A DNA stretch of 44,765 nt from Curvibacter sp. (lineage in GTDB: Bacteria; Pseudomonadota; Gammaproteobacteria; Burkholderiales; Burkholderiaceae_C), in the NCBI GenBank assembly GCA_020248905.1, contig JADCGR010000047.1, positions 1 through 44,765 on the forward strand, written 5' to 3'. How positions within the stretch are numbered: position 1 is the stretch's first letter; each line of letters opens with the position of its first letter. The notes under the pieces are model-generated. The model worked only from the letters and a program-made list of their open reading frames with translations, was not told where the DNA came from and ran no database searches. The position numbers and the translations under genes were made by a program. This document shows, piece after piece, positions 1-9,019 of the stretch.

Positions 1-160
1 GCTCCGGTGTCGCTGTCCGCGCCCTGCGGCGACATGCACGCTCACCCCTCCCAACCCTCCCCTTCCAGGGGAGGGCGCAGGCCAGCTCCGGTGTCGCTGT
101 CCGCGCCCTGCGGCGACATGCACGCTCACCCCTCCCAACCCTCCCCTTCCAGGGGAGGGC
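1..160. repeat. 84-bp tandem duplication carrying a GC-rich hairpin
   Basis: A block starting at base 1 is repeated from base 85 with a period of 84 bp. The copies are nearly identical over about 76 bp. Each copy ends in a perfect hairpin with a 9-bp stem (CCCTCCCCT / AGGGGAGGG) and a 3-nt loop, at 55-75 and 139-159. The block can be read in frame with the next gene, but it looks like intergenic repeat DNA and is probably not translated. The left edge of the array lies outside the window. Confidence 0.8.
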
Positions 161-174
161 TAAACTTTATTGCT

Positions 175-930
175 GTGAACCTTGTGCCTATCACCGATCC
201 GTTTTTCTATCTGGTGGCGGTGCCGGCGGTGTTGCTGTTGGGTGTCAGCAAGAGCGGCTTTGGCGCCGGTTTCGGCTCGCTCGCAGTGCCCATGATGGCT
301 TTGGCGGTGACGGTGCCGCAGGCGGCGGCGATCCTCATGCCCGTGCTGCTGCTCATGGACCTGCTGGGCATTACTGCGCTACGCAAGGACTTTGACCGCG
401 CCCTGCTGAAGTTCCTCCTCCCGTTCGGTCTGCTGGGCACGCTGATTGGTGCGCTGCTGTTCAAGCTGCTTGCAGCACCGGTTGTGGCCGGCATCGTGGG
501 CGTGTTCACCCTGCTGTTTCTGGCCCAGCGTGTGCTGTTTCCCCCGCGCGCGGACAGCGCGCCACCGCCGCGCTGGCTGGGCGGCGTGCTCACCACGGCC
601 TCGGGCTTCACCAGCTTCATTGCCCATGCGGGCGGCCCGCCGCTTACCGCCTACGTTTTGCCCCTGCGTCTGTCGCCGGTGGTTTTTGCGGCTACGCTCT
701 CGTGGTTCTTTTTCTTTATCAACCTTTCCAAGTGGCTGCCTTACGCCTGGCTGGGTCTGCTGGACTGGCGTAATCTGGCCACCTCGCTGGCGCTGTTGCC
801 GCTGGCGCCGGTGGGTGTCTGGATCGGGGTGCGCATGGCCCGGCGCATGGATCCGCGCCTCTTTTACCAGCTGATCCACCTGGGTCTGCTGCTCACGGGC
901 CTGAAGCTCGTCTGGGACGCCCTGCACTGA
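175..930 (+). CDS. TSUP-family membrane permease (TauE/SafE-like)
   Basis: This is an integral inner-membrane protein of about 251 residues that resembles the TSUP (TauE/SafE) family, which exports sulfite, sulfonates or related small anions. The N-terminal half has the family's glycine-rich loop (GVSKSGFGAGFGSLAVP) after the first hydrophobic segment, and the C-terminal half repeats the pattern (FTSFIAHAGGPPLTAYVLPL). About eight hydrophobic segments are visible. The frame stays open back to base 7, but that stretch is the tandem repeat, so I prefer the GTG at 175; the GTG at 184 is also possible. A length of 250 aa is normal for the family. It stands alone, facing a decayed antiporter gene. 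The substrate cannot be read from the sequence. Confidence 0.85.
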   Translation: MNLVPITDPFFYLVAVPAVLLLGVSKSGFGAGFGSLAVPMMALAVTVPQAAAILMPVLLLMDLLGITALRKDFDRALLKFLLPFGLLGTLIGALLFKLLAAPVVAGIVGVFTLLFLAQRVLFPPRADSAPPPRWLGGVLTTASGFTSFIAHAGGPPLTAYVLPLRLSPVVFAATLSWFFFFINLSKWLPYAWLGLLDWRNLATSLALLPLAPVGVWIGVRMARRMDPRLFYQLIHLGLLLTGLKLVWDALH

Positions 931-981
931 GCGTTGCGTGGCCTGTGTGACCGCGCACGGCGGGACGTGCTGAGACCTTCC

Positions 982-2402
982 CTAGCGTTTCGGACCCGTG
1001 TGGTGAGACCCCAGCTGCGCCTTGCGCTCCTGCGCCATCTGCTCCTCCAGTTGCTGGCGTCCCTGCTTGACCACCGCAATCAGTTGCTGACGATCGCGGA
1101 AGTGGGGATGCATCTTCTCGAACAGCTCCAGGTTGTGCTGCCGCAAGCGCTGCGCAAACGCGCGCGCTGAATCCGGGCTATGGCCAAGCAGCTCGAGCAC
1201 GCTGCGTGCGTTACGTAGGCTGGACTCGAACAGCTCGCGTTGCACGAGCTGCACGCCGCGCTCGCGCAGCTCGTGCCAGTGCGTCACGTCACGCGCCCGC
1301 GCCACGATCCGCAGCGAGGGGAAGTGCGCACGCACCAGATCGACGATGCGCAACGACTGCTCCTTGTCATCGACGGCGATGACCAACACGCGGGCTGTGT
1401 CGGCACCAGCCATGCGCAGCAGGTCCAGCCGTGCGGCGTCCCCGAAGTGCACGCGGTATCCGAAGCTGCGCGCGGCCTCGGTCATGTCAGCGTCATGGTC
1501 CAGCACGGTGCTGGGGATGCCCTGCGCCAGCATGACGCGCGCCACGATCTGCCCGTAGCGTCCGAAGCCAGCGATCAGCACCGGCGCTTCCTGTGGCTCG
1601 GCCAGCTCGGCGGGGCTGGGCTGGCTTTCTGCCATGCGCGGCATCAGCCAGCGGTCCAGGGCCACCAGCAGCAGGGGGCTGAGCAGCATGGACAGGGCCA
1701 CGGCGCCGATGAGCAGCGAGGCCGATGCCGACGACAGCACGCCTGCCCCCGCCCCAACCTGGAAGACGACGAAGGCGAACTCGCCGCCCTGCGCCAGCAG
1801 CAGGGCAATCACGGGGCGCTCCTGTAGCGGCACGCCCATGGCGCGCACCATCCAGAGCAGGAGCAGAGCCTTGATGGCCATGAAGCCCACGACCAGCAGC
1901 GCCATCACCAGCGGCGCAAAGCGCAGCGCGTCCAGGTCGATGCTCATGCCGACCGCGATGAAGAACAGGCCGAGCAGCAGACCCTTGAAGGGTTCGATGT
2001 CGGTTTCGAGTTCGCGCCGGTACTCGCTTTCGGCCAGCAGCACGCCCGCCAGGAAGGCGCCCAGGCCCATGGACAGGCCCGCCTGCTGCATCAGGCTGGC
2101 GATGCCCACAACCAGCAGCAGCGCCGCAGCCGTGCAAAAATGGGCCGGCGCAGACTCCAGAGCCGGCGTGGCTCCAGCTCCAGCCGGATGAGGAAGAGCA
2201 TGAGCACCACACCGAATTCGGCGAAATGCAGCACGTCCTGCACCTCGCTCACCAGACCCAGGCCCCAGGGGCCGATGATGAGCCCGGCGCCCAGGTAGCC
2301 GATGATGGCACCCAGGCCCAGCTACTTGCTGAGCGGCACGGCGATGACCGCAGCGCAGAGGTAGATGAAGGTGTGGCCGAGCCAGCCGGGGGCGTGTTCC
2401 AT
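982..2402 (-). pseudogene. kefB: kefB/kefC-like K+/H+ antiporter, disabled by nonsense codon and internal deletion
   Basis: Reading down from an ATG at 2402, the protein begins as a typical KefB/KefC antiporter (MEHAPGWLGHTFIY...). It meets an in-frame TAG at 2322-2324, where relatives have a sense codon (SK[17 protein letters not shown]). The frame continues to LRRPIF near 2142. It then jumps, in another frame, to [16 protein letters not shown] near 2133, which in relatives lies roughly 140 residues later. The rest is intact to the stop at 982: the ESEYRRELETDIEPFKGLLLGLFF segment (in two parts), the last membrane helices, and a TrkA-N/RCK domain with GFGRYGQ. The gene therefore has a premature stop, a deletion of several hundred bp and a frameshift, and cannot make a full antiporter. 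A GTG at 2109 could in principle start a C-terminal fragment. Confidence 0.85.
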
Positions 2403-2441
2403 GAGTGGGACGCGCTGCGCGATCCGTGGTGTGTTGGGTCG

Positions 2442-2463
2442 AACCCTACGCTAACATAGGGTT
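2442..2463. promoter_or_regulatory. 7-bp inverted repeat upstream of the ParA-like gene
   Basis: AACCCTA and TAGGGTT form perfect arms around 8 bases (CGCTAACA), ending 24 bp before the ATG of the ParA-like gene. It could be an operator or a small hairpin near the transcription start. There is no T-run, so a terminator is unlikely. The function is unproven. Confidence 0.35.
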
Positions 2464-2487
2464 TGCGCGGACTTCAAGGAGCCAAAG

Positions 2488-3102
2488 ATGCCGGTCGTCG
2501 TGGTCGCCAATCCCAAGGGCGGTGTGGGCAAGTCCACAGTGTCCACCAATATCGCAGGCTATTTCGCAGCCCAGGGTTACCGGGTCATGCTGGGCGACGC
2601 AGATCGTCAGCAGTCGTCCCGACTGTGGCTGGGATTGCGGCCTGCCGGCGCGCGACCCATCCAGCCCTGGGAGGTGGGGGAGGACCGGATCGCCAAGCTG
2701 CCCAAGGGCGTCACGCACGTGGTGCTTGATACCCCAGCCGGCCTGAAAGGCTCGCGGCTCAAGGACATCCTCCAGCATGCCGACAAGGTCCTCGTTCCCC
2801 TGCAGCCGAGCGTATTCGACATTTTTGCCACCCGCGGATTCCTCGACGAGATCAAGTCGCACGCGCACAAGGGCCTGCAGATCGGTATCGTGGGCATGCG
2901 TGTGGACGCGCGCACGCTCTCGGCCGACCGTTTACGGGGTTTTGTTGAAAGCCTGGGACTACCGGTGCTGGCCTATCTGCGCGACACCCAGAACTACATC
3001 CACCTTGCTGCGCACGGCCTCACCCTCTTCGATGTTGCGCCAAGCCGCGTCGACAAGGACCTCGAGCAGTGGCAGGGCATTTGCCGCTGGCTCGAGACCT
3101 GA
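2488..3102 (+). CDS. ParA/MinD-family ATPase
   Basis: This is a 204-residue P-loop ATPase of the ParA/MinD/Soj superfamily. The deviant Walker A motif KGGVGKST lies at residues 10-17. The Walker A' region is LGDADRQQSS and the Walker B-like strand is HVVLDTPAG. There is no HTH, so it belongs to the short chromosomal orphan class rather than the plasmid class with an N-terminal DNA-binding domain. An AGGA ribosome site sits 8 bp before the ATG. No parB gene lies next to it; the neighbours are a broken antiporter and a MaoC hydratase. Such orphan ParA proteins position cellular cargo in many bacteria, but the cargo here is unknown. Confidence 0.88.
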   Translation: MPVVVVANPKGGVGKSTVSTNIAGYFAAQGYRVMLGDADRQQSSRLWLGLRPAGARPIQPWEVGEDRIAKLPKGVTHVVLDTPAGLKGSRLKDILQHADKVLVPLQPSVFDIFATRGFLDEIKSHAHKGLQIGIVGMRVDARTLSADRLRGFVESLGLPVLAYLRDTQNYIHLAAHGLTLFDVAPSRVDKDLEQWQGICRWLET

Positions 3103-3165
3103 GCCCTGCATTCCGGTCGCACGCATGACACCCGGCGGGCGGCTGTGCCCGCTACAGTGCTTGGC

Positions 3166-3621
3166 ATGAAAACGTTTCAGACGTTGCAGGAGTTGCCCGC
3201 GCTGGTGGGCCAGGAAGTCGCCGTCAGCGACTGGCTCACCATCACGCAGGAGCAGGTCAACCAGTTTGCCCAGGCCACGGGTGACCACCAGTGGATCCAT
3301 GTCGATGTGGACAAGGCGAGAGCGGGGCCATTCGGCGCGCCGATCGCGCACGGGTTCCTGACCTTGTCCCTGCTGCCGCAGTTCTTCGAAAGCAGCCTGC
3401 GGGTCGTCGAATCACGCATGGGCGTGAACTATGGGCTCAACCGCGTGCGCTTCATGGCTCCCGTGCCTGTCGGCAGCCGCTTACGTGCCCGCATGAAGCT
3501 GCTGGCGTGCGACCCCATCGACGGGCAGGGCATGCAGATGAGCTGGGAGGTCACCATCGAGCGCGAGGGAGTCGCCAAGCCGGTCTGCGTTGCCGAGTCC
3601 ATTGCGCGGCGCTATCCCTGA
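3166..3621 (+). CDS. MaoC-like (R)-specific enoyl-CoA hydratase
   Basis: A single hot-dog-fold MaoC dehydratase of 151 residues. The catalytic dyad is Asp40 and His45 in [11 protein letters not shown], with the usual five-residue spacing, followed by [15 protein letters not shown], which builds the acyl pocket. The family hydrates trans-2-enoyl-CoA to (R)-3-hydroxyacyl-CoA in beta-oxidation or polyhydroxyalkanoate supply. The ATG at 3166 gives the usual N-terminus; the frame is open further up from 3145. The stop overlaps the convergent trmL stop by 10 bp. No PHA synthase or beta-oxidation gene is adjacent, so the physiological pathway is unassigned. Confidence 0.88.
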   Translation: MKTFQTLQELPALVGQEVAVSDWLTITQEQVNQFAQATGDHQWIHVDVDKARAGPFGAPIAHGFLTLSLLPQFFESSLRVVESRMGVNYGLNRVRFMAPVPVGSRLRARMKLLACDPIDGQGMQMSWEVTIEREGVAKPVCVAESIARRYP

Positions 3622-4094
3622 ACGGCCTGCGCTGCGGCAAAGCGGTTCTGCCGCCAGGCCTCGAACACCGTCACCGCGACAGCGTTGGAAAGATTCAGGC
3701 TGCGCTGGCCCGCGCGCATGGGCAGCTTCAGTTGCTGCGCGGCTGGCATGCTGGCACGGATATCCGGTGGCAGGCCGCGGGTCTCAGCGCCAAATACCAG
3801 CCAGTCCCCCGGTACGAAGCCGACCTCATGCACGAAGCGAGTGCCGCGCGTTGTGAGGCCAAAGAGTCGCTCGCTGGTCGGCTGCTCGGCGCCCAGAAAC
3901 GCCTCCCAGCTCGCATGGCGTCTGACCTCGGCGTACTCGTGGTAGTCCAGCCCGGCCCGTCGCATGAGCCGGTCTTCCATGGAGAAACCCAGCGGCTCAA
4001 TGAGATGGAGGGTACAACCCGTGTTGGCGCACAGACGGATGACATTACCCGTGTTGGGCGGGATCTCGGGATGGACGAGGACGACGTGGAACAT
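3612..4094 (-). CDS. trmL: tRNA (cytidine(34)-2'-O)-methyltransferase TrmL
   Basis: A 160-residue SPOUT-class methyltransferase that modifies the wobble ribose of tRNA-Leu. The N-terminus [20 protein letters not shown] and the C-terminal knot motif [18 protein letters not shown] are diagnostic of TrmL. The central [11 protein letters not shown] binds AdoMet in this family. I chose the ATG at 4094 because homologues start just before the HVVLV strand; an ATG at 4115 in the same frame would add seven residues. It follows comF on the same strand and is probably cotranscribed with it. Confidence 0.92.
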   Translation of the reverse strand: MFHVVLVHPEIPPNTGNVIRLCANTGCTLHLIEPLGFSMEDRLMRRAGLDYHEYAEVRRHASWEAFLGAEQPTSERLFGLTTRGTRFVHEVGFVPGDWLVFGAETRGLPPDIRASMPAAQQLKLPMRAGQRSLNLSNAVAVTVFEAWRQNRFAAAQAVQG

Positions 4095-4151
4095 GCCCGG
4101 ATTGTCGCTGCGCATCGCATACCTCTCCGACCGGCGTGGGATGACGCGGGG

Positions 4152-4853
4152 CTACTCCGTCCGAGCCAGCACCAGTGCGCTGATGTGGGAGGCGCCAGCT
4201 GCTCGCACCACTGCGGCAGCCGTGCCCAGTGAAGCGCCGCTGGTCATCACATCGTCGATCAGCATCACGTTTCGTCCTGCTAGCGCCGCCGCGCCGCCAT
4301 CGGCCAGTCCGAAGGCGCCCCGCACGTTGCGTAGCCGCGCCTCGCGCGCAAGGCTGCTCTGCGCGGGCGTGTCGCGCAGTCGCAGCAGCAGCCCCGAGCG
4401 CGTCTTGTGTGGGTCTAGCTGCCGGGCCAGTTCGAGCGCCTGGTTGAAGCCGCGCTCGCGCAGGCGTTGCTTCGAAAGTGGCATGGGTAGCAGCAACTCG
4501 GCGCTTTGCAGTGCCGCCTGTGCACCGGGGGTGGCGCGCATCAGCTCGGCCAGCGCATGCGACCAGCCCGGGCTGGTCCCGAACTTGTAGCGCGCGACCA
4601 GGTCGCTCCATGGGTATTCGTAGGGCACGGCGGCCAGGCACAGATCGATGACCGGCGCGGCGCTGAGGCAGGTACCGCAACGCGTGACGCCAGCGGGCAG
4701 CGGCATGGCACAGCCGGGGCAGCGGGGCTGCGGGCGCGCAAACCGGCCCAGGCAGCTCTGGCAGACGGGCTGCGCTGGCCAGCTCTGGCAGATCGCGCAC
4801 TGGCTGGGCAGGGCGACACTGAGGCGGTGGAGCAGGGTGCGCAGCATGGGCAT
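4152..4853 (-). CDS. comF: ComF-family phosphoribosyltransferase-like protein
   Basis: 233 residues. The N-terminal zinc-ribbon-like region has four CxxC pairs (C19/C22, C31/C34, C45/C48, C59/C62), followed by a type I phosphoribosyltransferase fold with the PRPP loop NVMLIDDVMTSGAS near residues 195-208. The family includes competence protein ComFC and E. coli GntX. Its reaction is unsettled; roles in DNA uptake and processing are proposed. It is transcribed away from the BioC-like gene, with 55 bp between the two starts, and runs toward trmL. Confidence 0.9.
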   Translation of the reverse strand: MPMLRTLLHRLSVALPSQCAICQSWPAQPVCQSCLGRFARPQPRCPGCAMPLPAGVTRCGTCLSAAPVIDLCLAAVPYEYPWSDLVARYKFGTSPGWSHALAELMRATPGAQAALQSAELLLPMPLSKQRLRERGFNQALELARQLDPHKTRSGLLLRLRDTPAQSSLAREARLRNVRGAFGLADGGAAALAGRNVMLIDDVMTSGASLGTAAAVVRAAGASHISALVLARTE

Positions 4854-4908
4854 GAAAGGCAGGGCCGGCGCGGCCCGAGACAGTCAATATACTCGCGGGC
4901 TTGTCCCC

Positions 4909-5793
4909 ATGCGCGACGTCCGACCTCCCACCATCGACCCCCGGGCTGCCAGCCGGTGGCAACGGCGATCCCAGATGGCATCGGCCTGGCTGCACGAGGA
5001 GGTCGCACGACGCATGGAGCAGCGCCTGGACTGGATCGTGCGCCAGCCGGAACGGTGGTTGCACTGGGAGCCCGTGCGTGGTGGCCTGCAGGCGCAGCGA
5101 CTGCTCGCTCGCCGCTATCCCCGGGCGGCCTGCCTGGTGCAGGCCGAAGAGCCCGCAGAGCGCCGCCTGGCCGAGCAAGCCGCAGCGATTGCCTGGTGGC
5201 AGCCGCGACGCTGGTGGTCGCATCGACAGGCCGCCGCTGCTGCGGCACCGGTGGATCTGCTCTGGGCCAATATGAGCCTGCACATGGTCGCCGATCCGCA
5301 GCGATTGATCCGTCAGTGGCATGACGCGCTGGCCGTCGACGGCGTCCTGATGTTTTCCTGCCTGGGACCCGACAGCCTGCGCGAACTGCGCGCACTCTAC
5401 GCAGCACAGGGCTGGCCCGCGCCTGCCCATGAGTTCACCGACATGCATGACTGGGGGGACATGCTGGTCGAAGCCGGCTTGGCCGAGCCCGTGATGGACA
5501 TGGAGCGTATCGAACTGACGTTCGACTCCCCGCAGCGCCTGCTGCAGGAGCTGCGTGAGCTCGGGCGCAACCTGCATCCCGCGCGCTTCACGGCGCTGCG
5601 CGGCTGCGGCTGGCGCGATCGGCTGCATACGGCTTTGCAAACGCTGGCCGATCCGGCCGATGGCCGCTTGCGGCTGACCTTCGAAGTCATCTACGGCCAT
5701 GCGTGGCGGCCGCAGCGACGGCTGGCGGTCGCAGCCGAAACTGCGCTGAGCCTGGACGAAATGCGGGGTGCATTGCGCCGGGGGCGCGTTTGA
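4909..5793 (+). CDS. BioC-like class I methyltransferase with degenerate SAM motif
   Basis: 294 residues, related to the methyltransferases often annotated as BioC (malonyl-ACP methyltransferase of biotin synthesis). The opening DPRAASRW...ASAWLHEEVARRMEQRLDWI and the later strand VDLLWANMSLHMVADPQRLIRQWHDALAVDG are typical. SAM-binding motif I should be an E/DxGxGxG loop, but here the matching place reads HWEPVRGGLQ...ACLVQAEEP and has no GxGxG. The protein may therefore bind SAM poorly or do something else. The ATG at 4909 starts directly after the divergent comF promoter region. No biotin genes adjoin it. Confidence 0.7.
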   Translation: MRDVRPPTIDPRAASRWQRRSQMASAWLHEEVARRMEQRLDWIVRQPERWLHWEPVRGGLQAQRLLARRYPRAACLVQAEEPAERRLAEQAAAIAWWQPRRWWSHRQAAAAAAPVDLLWANMSLHMVADPQRLIRQWHDALAVDGVLMFSCLGPDSLRELRALYAAQGWPAPAHEFTDMHDWGDMLVEAGLAEPVMDMERIELTFDSPQRLLQELRELGRNLHPARFTALRGCGWRDRLHTALQTLADPADGRLRLTFEVIYGHAWRPQRRLAVAAETALSLDEMRGALRRGRV

Positions 5794-5808
5794 GGCCTGC
5801 GGGCGTTG

Positions 5809-5844
5809 CAGATGGCCGCGCAGATGGCCGTGCAGATGGCCGCG
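5809..5844. repeat. Three 12-bp direct repeats
   Basis: The unit CAGATGGCCGCG occurs three times in tandem, the middle copy with one change (C to T). The repeats begin 15 bp after the methyltransferase stop codon and look like slippage. No function is evident. Confidence 0.7.
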
Positions 5845-5895
5845 CGGAGGCGGCGTTTTCCGCTGCGGCAGAGGGGGAGGTCGCCCTCTGACCCC

Positions 5896-5923
5896 GGGAG
5901 AGCAAGAAACGCTCGGCTACAAT
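5896..5923 (+). promoter_or_regulatory. Candidate cox operon promoter
   Basis: A good -10 hexamer, TACAAT, lies at 5918-5923 in the form GGCTACAATC that is common before betaproteobacterial genes. No clear -35 is visible. It lies about 130 bp before coxB, in the only sizeable gap upstream of the oxidase operon. The rest of 5794-6052 shows no gene I can support. Confidence 0.4.
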
Positions 5924-6052
5924 CAGCGCTCGCTGAATTTGCAATTCGACGGCATCTGGGTGCCTGTTACGCTGCACAGAGCGACAGGCATCATCGGCCC
6001 CAAGCCGCATGTCGGGCAGTCCTGGAATACCTAAGACCTTGAAGAATTGAAC

Positions 6053-7225
6053 ATGATGAAGAGCATCTCCCACAAACTGGTTTCACTGCTGCTCACTGCT
6101 GGCGCCTGGGCTGGCACGGCGTCATTCACCGTAGCCCAGGCTGTCAACGATCTGCCCGGTGGCCCGGCGGTCAACCAGCTCAACCTCGGTCCCGCGGCGA
6201 CCCGTATTGCCGCCGAGCAGCAGTGGCTCCACTGGTTCATGCTCATCATCTGCACCGTCATCTTCGTCGGCGTGTTCGGGGTGATGTTCTATTCCATCGT
6301 CAAGCATCGCAAGTCGGTCGGGCACAAGCCGGCTGATTTCCATGAGTCCGTGACAGTCGAAATCGCATGGACCGTGATTCCCTTCATCATTGTTATCCTC
6401 ATGGCCCTGCCCGCGACCAAGGTCGTCGTGGCCCAGAAGGACACCAGCAACGCCGATCTCACCATCAAGGCCACGGGTTACCAGTGGAAGTGGGGTTACG
6501 ACTACATCAAAGGCGAAGGCGAGGGCATCGGTTTCGTTTCGACCCTGGACAATGCCCACCGCCAAATGTCCGAGTCCGGCAAGCCGCCGGCCACTGACGA
6601 CTACCTGCTCAAGGTGGACAACCCGCTGGTTGTTCCCGTGGACAAGAAGATCCGCATCATCACCACGGCCAACGACGTGATCCACGCTTGGATGGTGCCC
6701 GCCTTCGGCGTCAAGCAAGACGCCATCCCCGGCTTCGTGCGCGACACTTGGTTCCGCGCCGAAAAGACGGGCGACTTTTACGGCCAGTGCGCCGAGCTCT
6801 GCGGCAAGGAACACGCCTACATGCCGATCCACGTGAAGGTGCTCTCGGCGGAAGACTATTCCAAGTGGGTCGACGAGCAGAAAAAGCGCCAGGCCGCCAA
6901 GGCCGACGATCCGAACAAGGTCTGGGCCCTCACCGACCTCGCCAAGCGTGGCGAGAAGGTCTACGCCGCAAACTGCGCAGCTTGCCACCAGGCCAACGGC
7001 AAGGGCGCGGGCCCGATCAAGGCGCTCGACGGCTCGGCCCTGGTGCTGAGCGCTGACAAGTCCAGGCAGATCGACATCATGCTCAACGGCAAGGGCGCCA
7101 TGCCCGCCTGGAAGCAGCTAAGCGACACCGAGATCGCCGCCGTAGTCACCTACACCAAGAACAACTGGTCCAACAAGACGGGCCAGATCGTGCAGCCCGC
7201 CGACATCAAGGTCGCCCGCAAGTAA
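6053..7225 (+). CDS. coxB: Cytochrome c oxidase subunit II with fused cytochrome c domain
   Basis: 390 residues. A signal peptide comes first (cleavage after about A30), then two membrane helices (about 60-82 and 105-122) and the cupredoxin domain. The CuA ligands are visible: H211, C246, E248 (carbonyl), C250, H254 and M257. A C-terminal cytochrome c domain carries CAACH (C308, C311, H312) and a GAMPAW methionine ligand. It takes electrons from cytochrome c at the periplasmic face and passes them to CoxA. The fused heme c domain marks a caa3-like subunit. I chose the ATG at 6053; a TTG lies two codons upstream. It is the first gene of the oxidase operon. Confidence 0.96.
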   Translation: MMKSISHKLVSLLLTAGAWAGTASFTVAQAVNDLPGGPAVNQLNLGPAATRIAAEQQWLHWFMLIICTVIFVGVFGVMFYSIVKHRKSVGHKPADFHESVTVEIAWTVIPFIIVILMALPATKVVVAQKDTSNADLTIKATGYQWKWGYDYIKGEGEGIGFVSTLDNAHRQMSESGKPPATDDYLLKVDNPLVVPVDKKIRIITTANDVIHAWMVPAFGVKQDAIPGFVRDTWFRAEKTGDFYGQCAELCGKEHAYMPIHVKVLSAEDYSKWVDEQKKRQAAKADDPNKVWALTDLAKRGEKVYAANCAACHQANGKGAGPIKALDGSALVLSADKSRQIDIMLNGKGAMPAWKQLSDTEIAAVVTYTKNNWSNKTGQIVQPADIKVARK

Positions 7226-7264
7226 CAGTCGTCAGACGCCCAGAGTATTTAGAAGGAAATCACG

Positions 7265-8881
7265 ATGAGTGCCGTTCTAGACCACCACGATCACCACGCC
7301 CATGACGACCACCACGCCCCGACGGGCTGGCGCCGCTGGGTCTATGCGACCAACCACAAGGATATCGGTACCCTGTACCTGCTGTTTGCTTTCACCATGC
7401 TGATGATTGGCGGCGTGCTGGCCCTGCTGATCCGCGTTGAGCTGTTCCAGCCGGGCTTGCAGGTCGTCAATCCCGAGCTGTTCAACCAGCTCACCACCAT
7501 GCACGGCCTGATCATGGTGTTCGGCGCCATCATGCCGGCCTTCGTGGGCTTTGCGAACTGGATGATCCCGCTGCAGATCGGCGCCTCTGATATGGCCTTC
7601 GCGCGGATGAACAACTTCAGCTTCTGGCTCATGATTCCGGCAGCGCTGATGCTTGCAGGATCGTTCTTCATGCCGGGTGGCGCGCCGGCAGCCGGCTGGA
7701 CGCTTTATGCCCCGCTGACGCTGCAGATGGGTCCGTCCATGGACGCCGGCATCTTCGCGCTGCACATCCTGGGTGCATCCTCCATCATGGGCTCGATCAA
7801 CATCATCGTGACCATCCTGAACATGCGCGCACCCGGCATGACTCTGATGAAGATGCCGCTGTTTTGCTGGACCTGGCTGATCACCGCCTACCTGCTGATC
7901 GCCGTCATGCCCGTGCTGGCCGGCGCGATCACCATGACGCTCACCGATCGGCACTTCGGCACCACTTTCTTCAACCCCGCTGGCGGCGGCGACCCGGTGA
8001 TGTACCAGCACATCTTCTGGTTCTTCGGCCACCCCGAGGTCTACATCATGATCCTGCCGGCGTTCGGCATCATCAGCGCCATCGTGCCGGCTTTCTCGCG
8101 CAAGAAGCTGTTCGGCTACGCCTCCATGGTGTATGCCACGGCCTCCATTGCGATCCTGTCCTTCATCGTCTGGGCGCACCACATGTACACCACCGGCATG
8201 CCGGTGACCGGCCAGCTGTTCTTCATGTACGCCACCATGCTGATCTCCGTGCCTACCGGCGTGAAGATCTTCAACTGGCTGGCCACCATGTGGAAAGGCT
8301 CGATGACCTTCGAGACGCCCATGCTGTGGTCTGTGGGCTTTATCTTCGTGTTCACCATGGGCGGCTTCACTGGCCTCATCCTGTCCATGGCCCCGATCGA
8401 CATCCAGCTGCAGGACACCTACTACGTCGTGGCCCACTTCCACTATGTGCTCGTGGCCGGCTCGCTGTTTGCCATGTTCGCGGGCATTTACTACTGGCTG
8501 CCCAAGTGGACCGGCGTCATGTACAGCGAGACGCGGGGCAAGATCCACTTCTGGTGGTCGATGATCTCCTTCAACATCACCTTCTTCCCGATGCACTTCC
8601 TGGGGCTGGCCGGTATGCCGCGTCGCTACGCCGACTACCCCATGCAGTTCGCCGACTTCAACGCCATCGCCTCGGTGGGCGCCTTCGGCTTTGGTCTGGC
8701 CCAGGTGTTCTTCTTCGTCTTCGTGATCATCCCGGCCATGCGCGGCCAGGGCGAGAAGGCACCCCAGAAGCCCTGGGAGGCTGCGGAGGGTTTGGAGTGG
8801 GAAGTGCCGTCACCGGCGCCGTTCCACACCTTCGAGAATCCCCCGAAGCTCGACGCCACGGCCACCAGGGTCATCGGCTGA
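7265..8881 (+). CDS. coxA: Cytochrome c oxidase subunit I
   Basis: 538 residues with twelve membrane helices; this is the catalytic heme-copper subunit that reduces O2 and pumps protons. Visible landmarks are the heme a histidine in [11 protein letters not shown], the CuB histidine with its cross-linked tyrosine in [16 protein letters not shown], the paired CuB histidines in WAHHMYTTG, and the heme histidines in [11 protein letters not shown]. The E of GHPEVY places it in the A-type proton-pumping group. The N-terminus is His/Asp-rich ([13 protein letters not shown]). An AAGGAA ribosome site precedes the ATG. It lies 39 bp after coxB. Confidence 0.98.
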   Translation: MSAVLDHHDHHAHDDHHAPTGWRRWVYATNHKDIGTLYLLFAFTMLMIGGVLALLIRVELFQPGLQVVNPELFNQLTTMHGLIMVFGAIMPAFVGFANWMIPLQIGASDMAFARMNNFSFWLMIPAALMLAGSFFMPGGAPAAGWTLYAPLTLQMGPSMDAGIFALHILGASSIMGSINIIVTILNMRAPGMTLMKMPLFCWTWLITAYLLIAVMPVLAGAITMTLTDRHFGTTFFNPAGGGDPVMYQHIFWFFGHPEVYIMILPAFGIISAIVPAFSRKKLFGYASMVYATASIAILSFIVWAHHMYTTGMPVTGQLFFMYATMLISVPTGVKIFNWLATMWKGSMTFETPMLWSVGFIFVFTMGGFTGLILSMAPIDIQLQDTYYVVAHFHYVLVAGSLFAMFAGIYYWLPKWTGVMYSETRGKIHFWWSMISFNITFFPMHFLGLAGMPRRYADYPMQFADFNAIASVGAFGFGLAQVFFFVFVIIPAMRGQGEKAPQKPWEAAEGLEWEVPSPAPFHTFENPPKLDATATRVIG

Positions 8882-8904
8882 TCGTTTGCAAGCAAGGCTG
8901 CGTC

Positions 8905-9015
8905 ATGACGCCCGAGCAGAAAAAGGCCAATTTGCGCATGGGGCTGGTGCTGGCCTCCGTAGCGCTGGCATTCTTCCTGGGCGTCGTGGCCAAGTACGTT
9001 TTTTTCGGCAGTTGA
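8905..9015 (+). CDS. Cytochrome oxidase small assembly protein (36 aa)
   Basis: A 36-residue peptide, MTPEQKKANLRMG followed by one hydrophobic helix ending in VAKYVFFGS. It matches the tiny single-span protein seen between coxA and ctaG in many betaproteobacteria and thought to help oxidase assembly. The gene starts 24 bp after coxA. Its stop is 4 bp before the ctaG ATG, so it sits tightly inside the operon. The biochemical role is not established. Confidence 0.85.
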   Translation: MTPEQKKANLRMGLVLASVALAFFLGVVAKYVFFGS

Positions 9016-9019
9016 TGGC

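Noticed and set aside
7-174. N-terminal extension of the TSUP protein starting at base 7
   Set aside because: It is a translation of the 84-bp tandem repeat; the hydrophobic family N-terminus starts after 175.
5809-5844. Start of a CRISPR-like array
   Set aside because: The 12-bp units are contiguous without spacers, so this is a simple tandem repeat.
5768-6034. 88-codon open frame between the methyltransferase and coxB
   Set aside because: It covers the 12-bp repeats and the promoter region and has no family resemblance or ribosome site.
7277-8596. Long open frame (439 codons) antisense to coxA
   Set aside because: His/Arg/Gly-rich shadow of a high-GC gene with strong codon bias; the sense strand is unmistakably CoxA.
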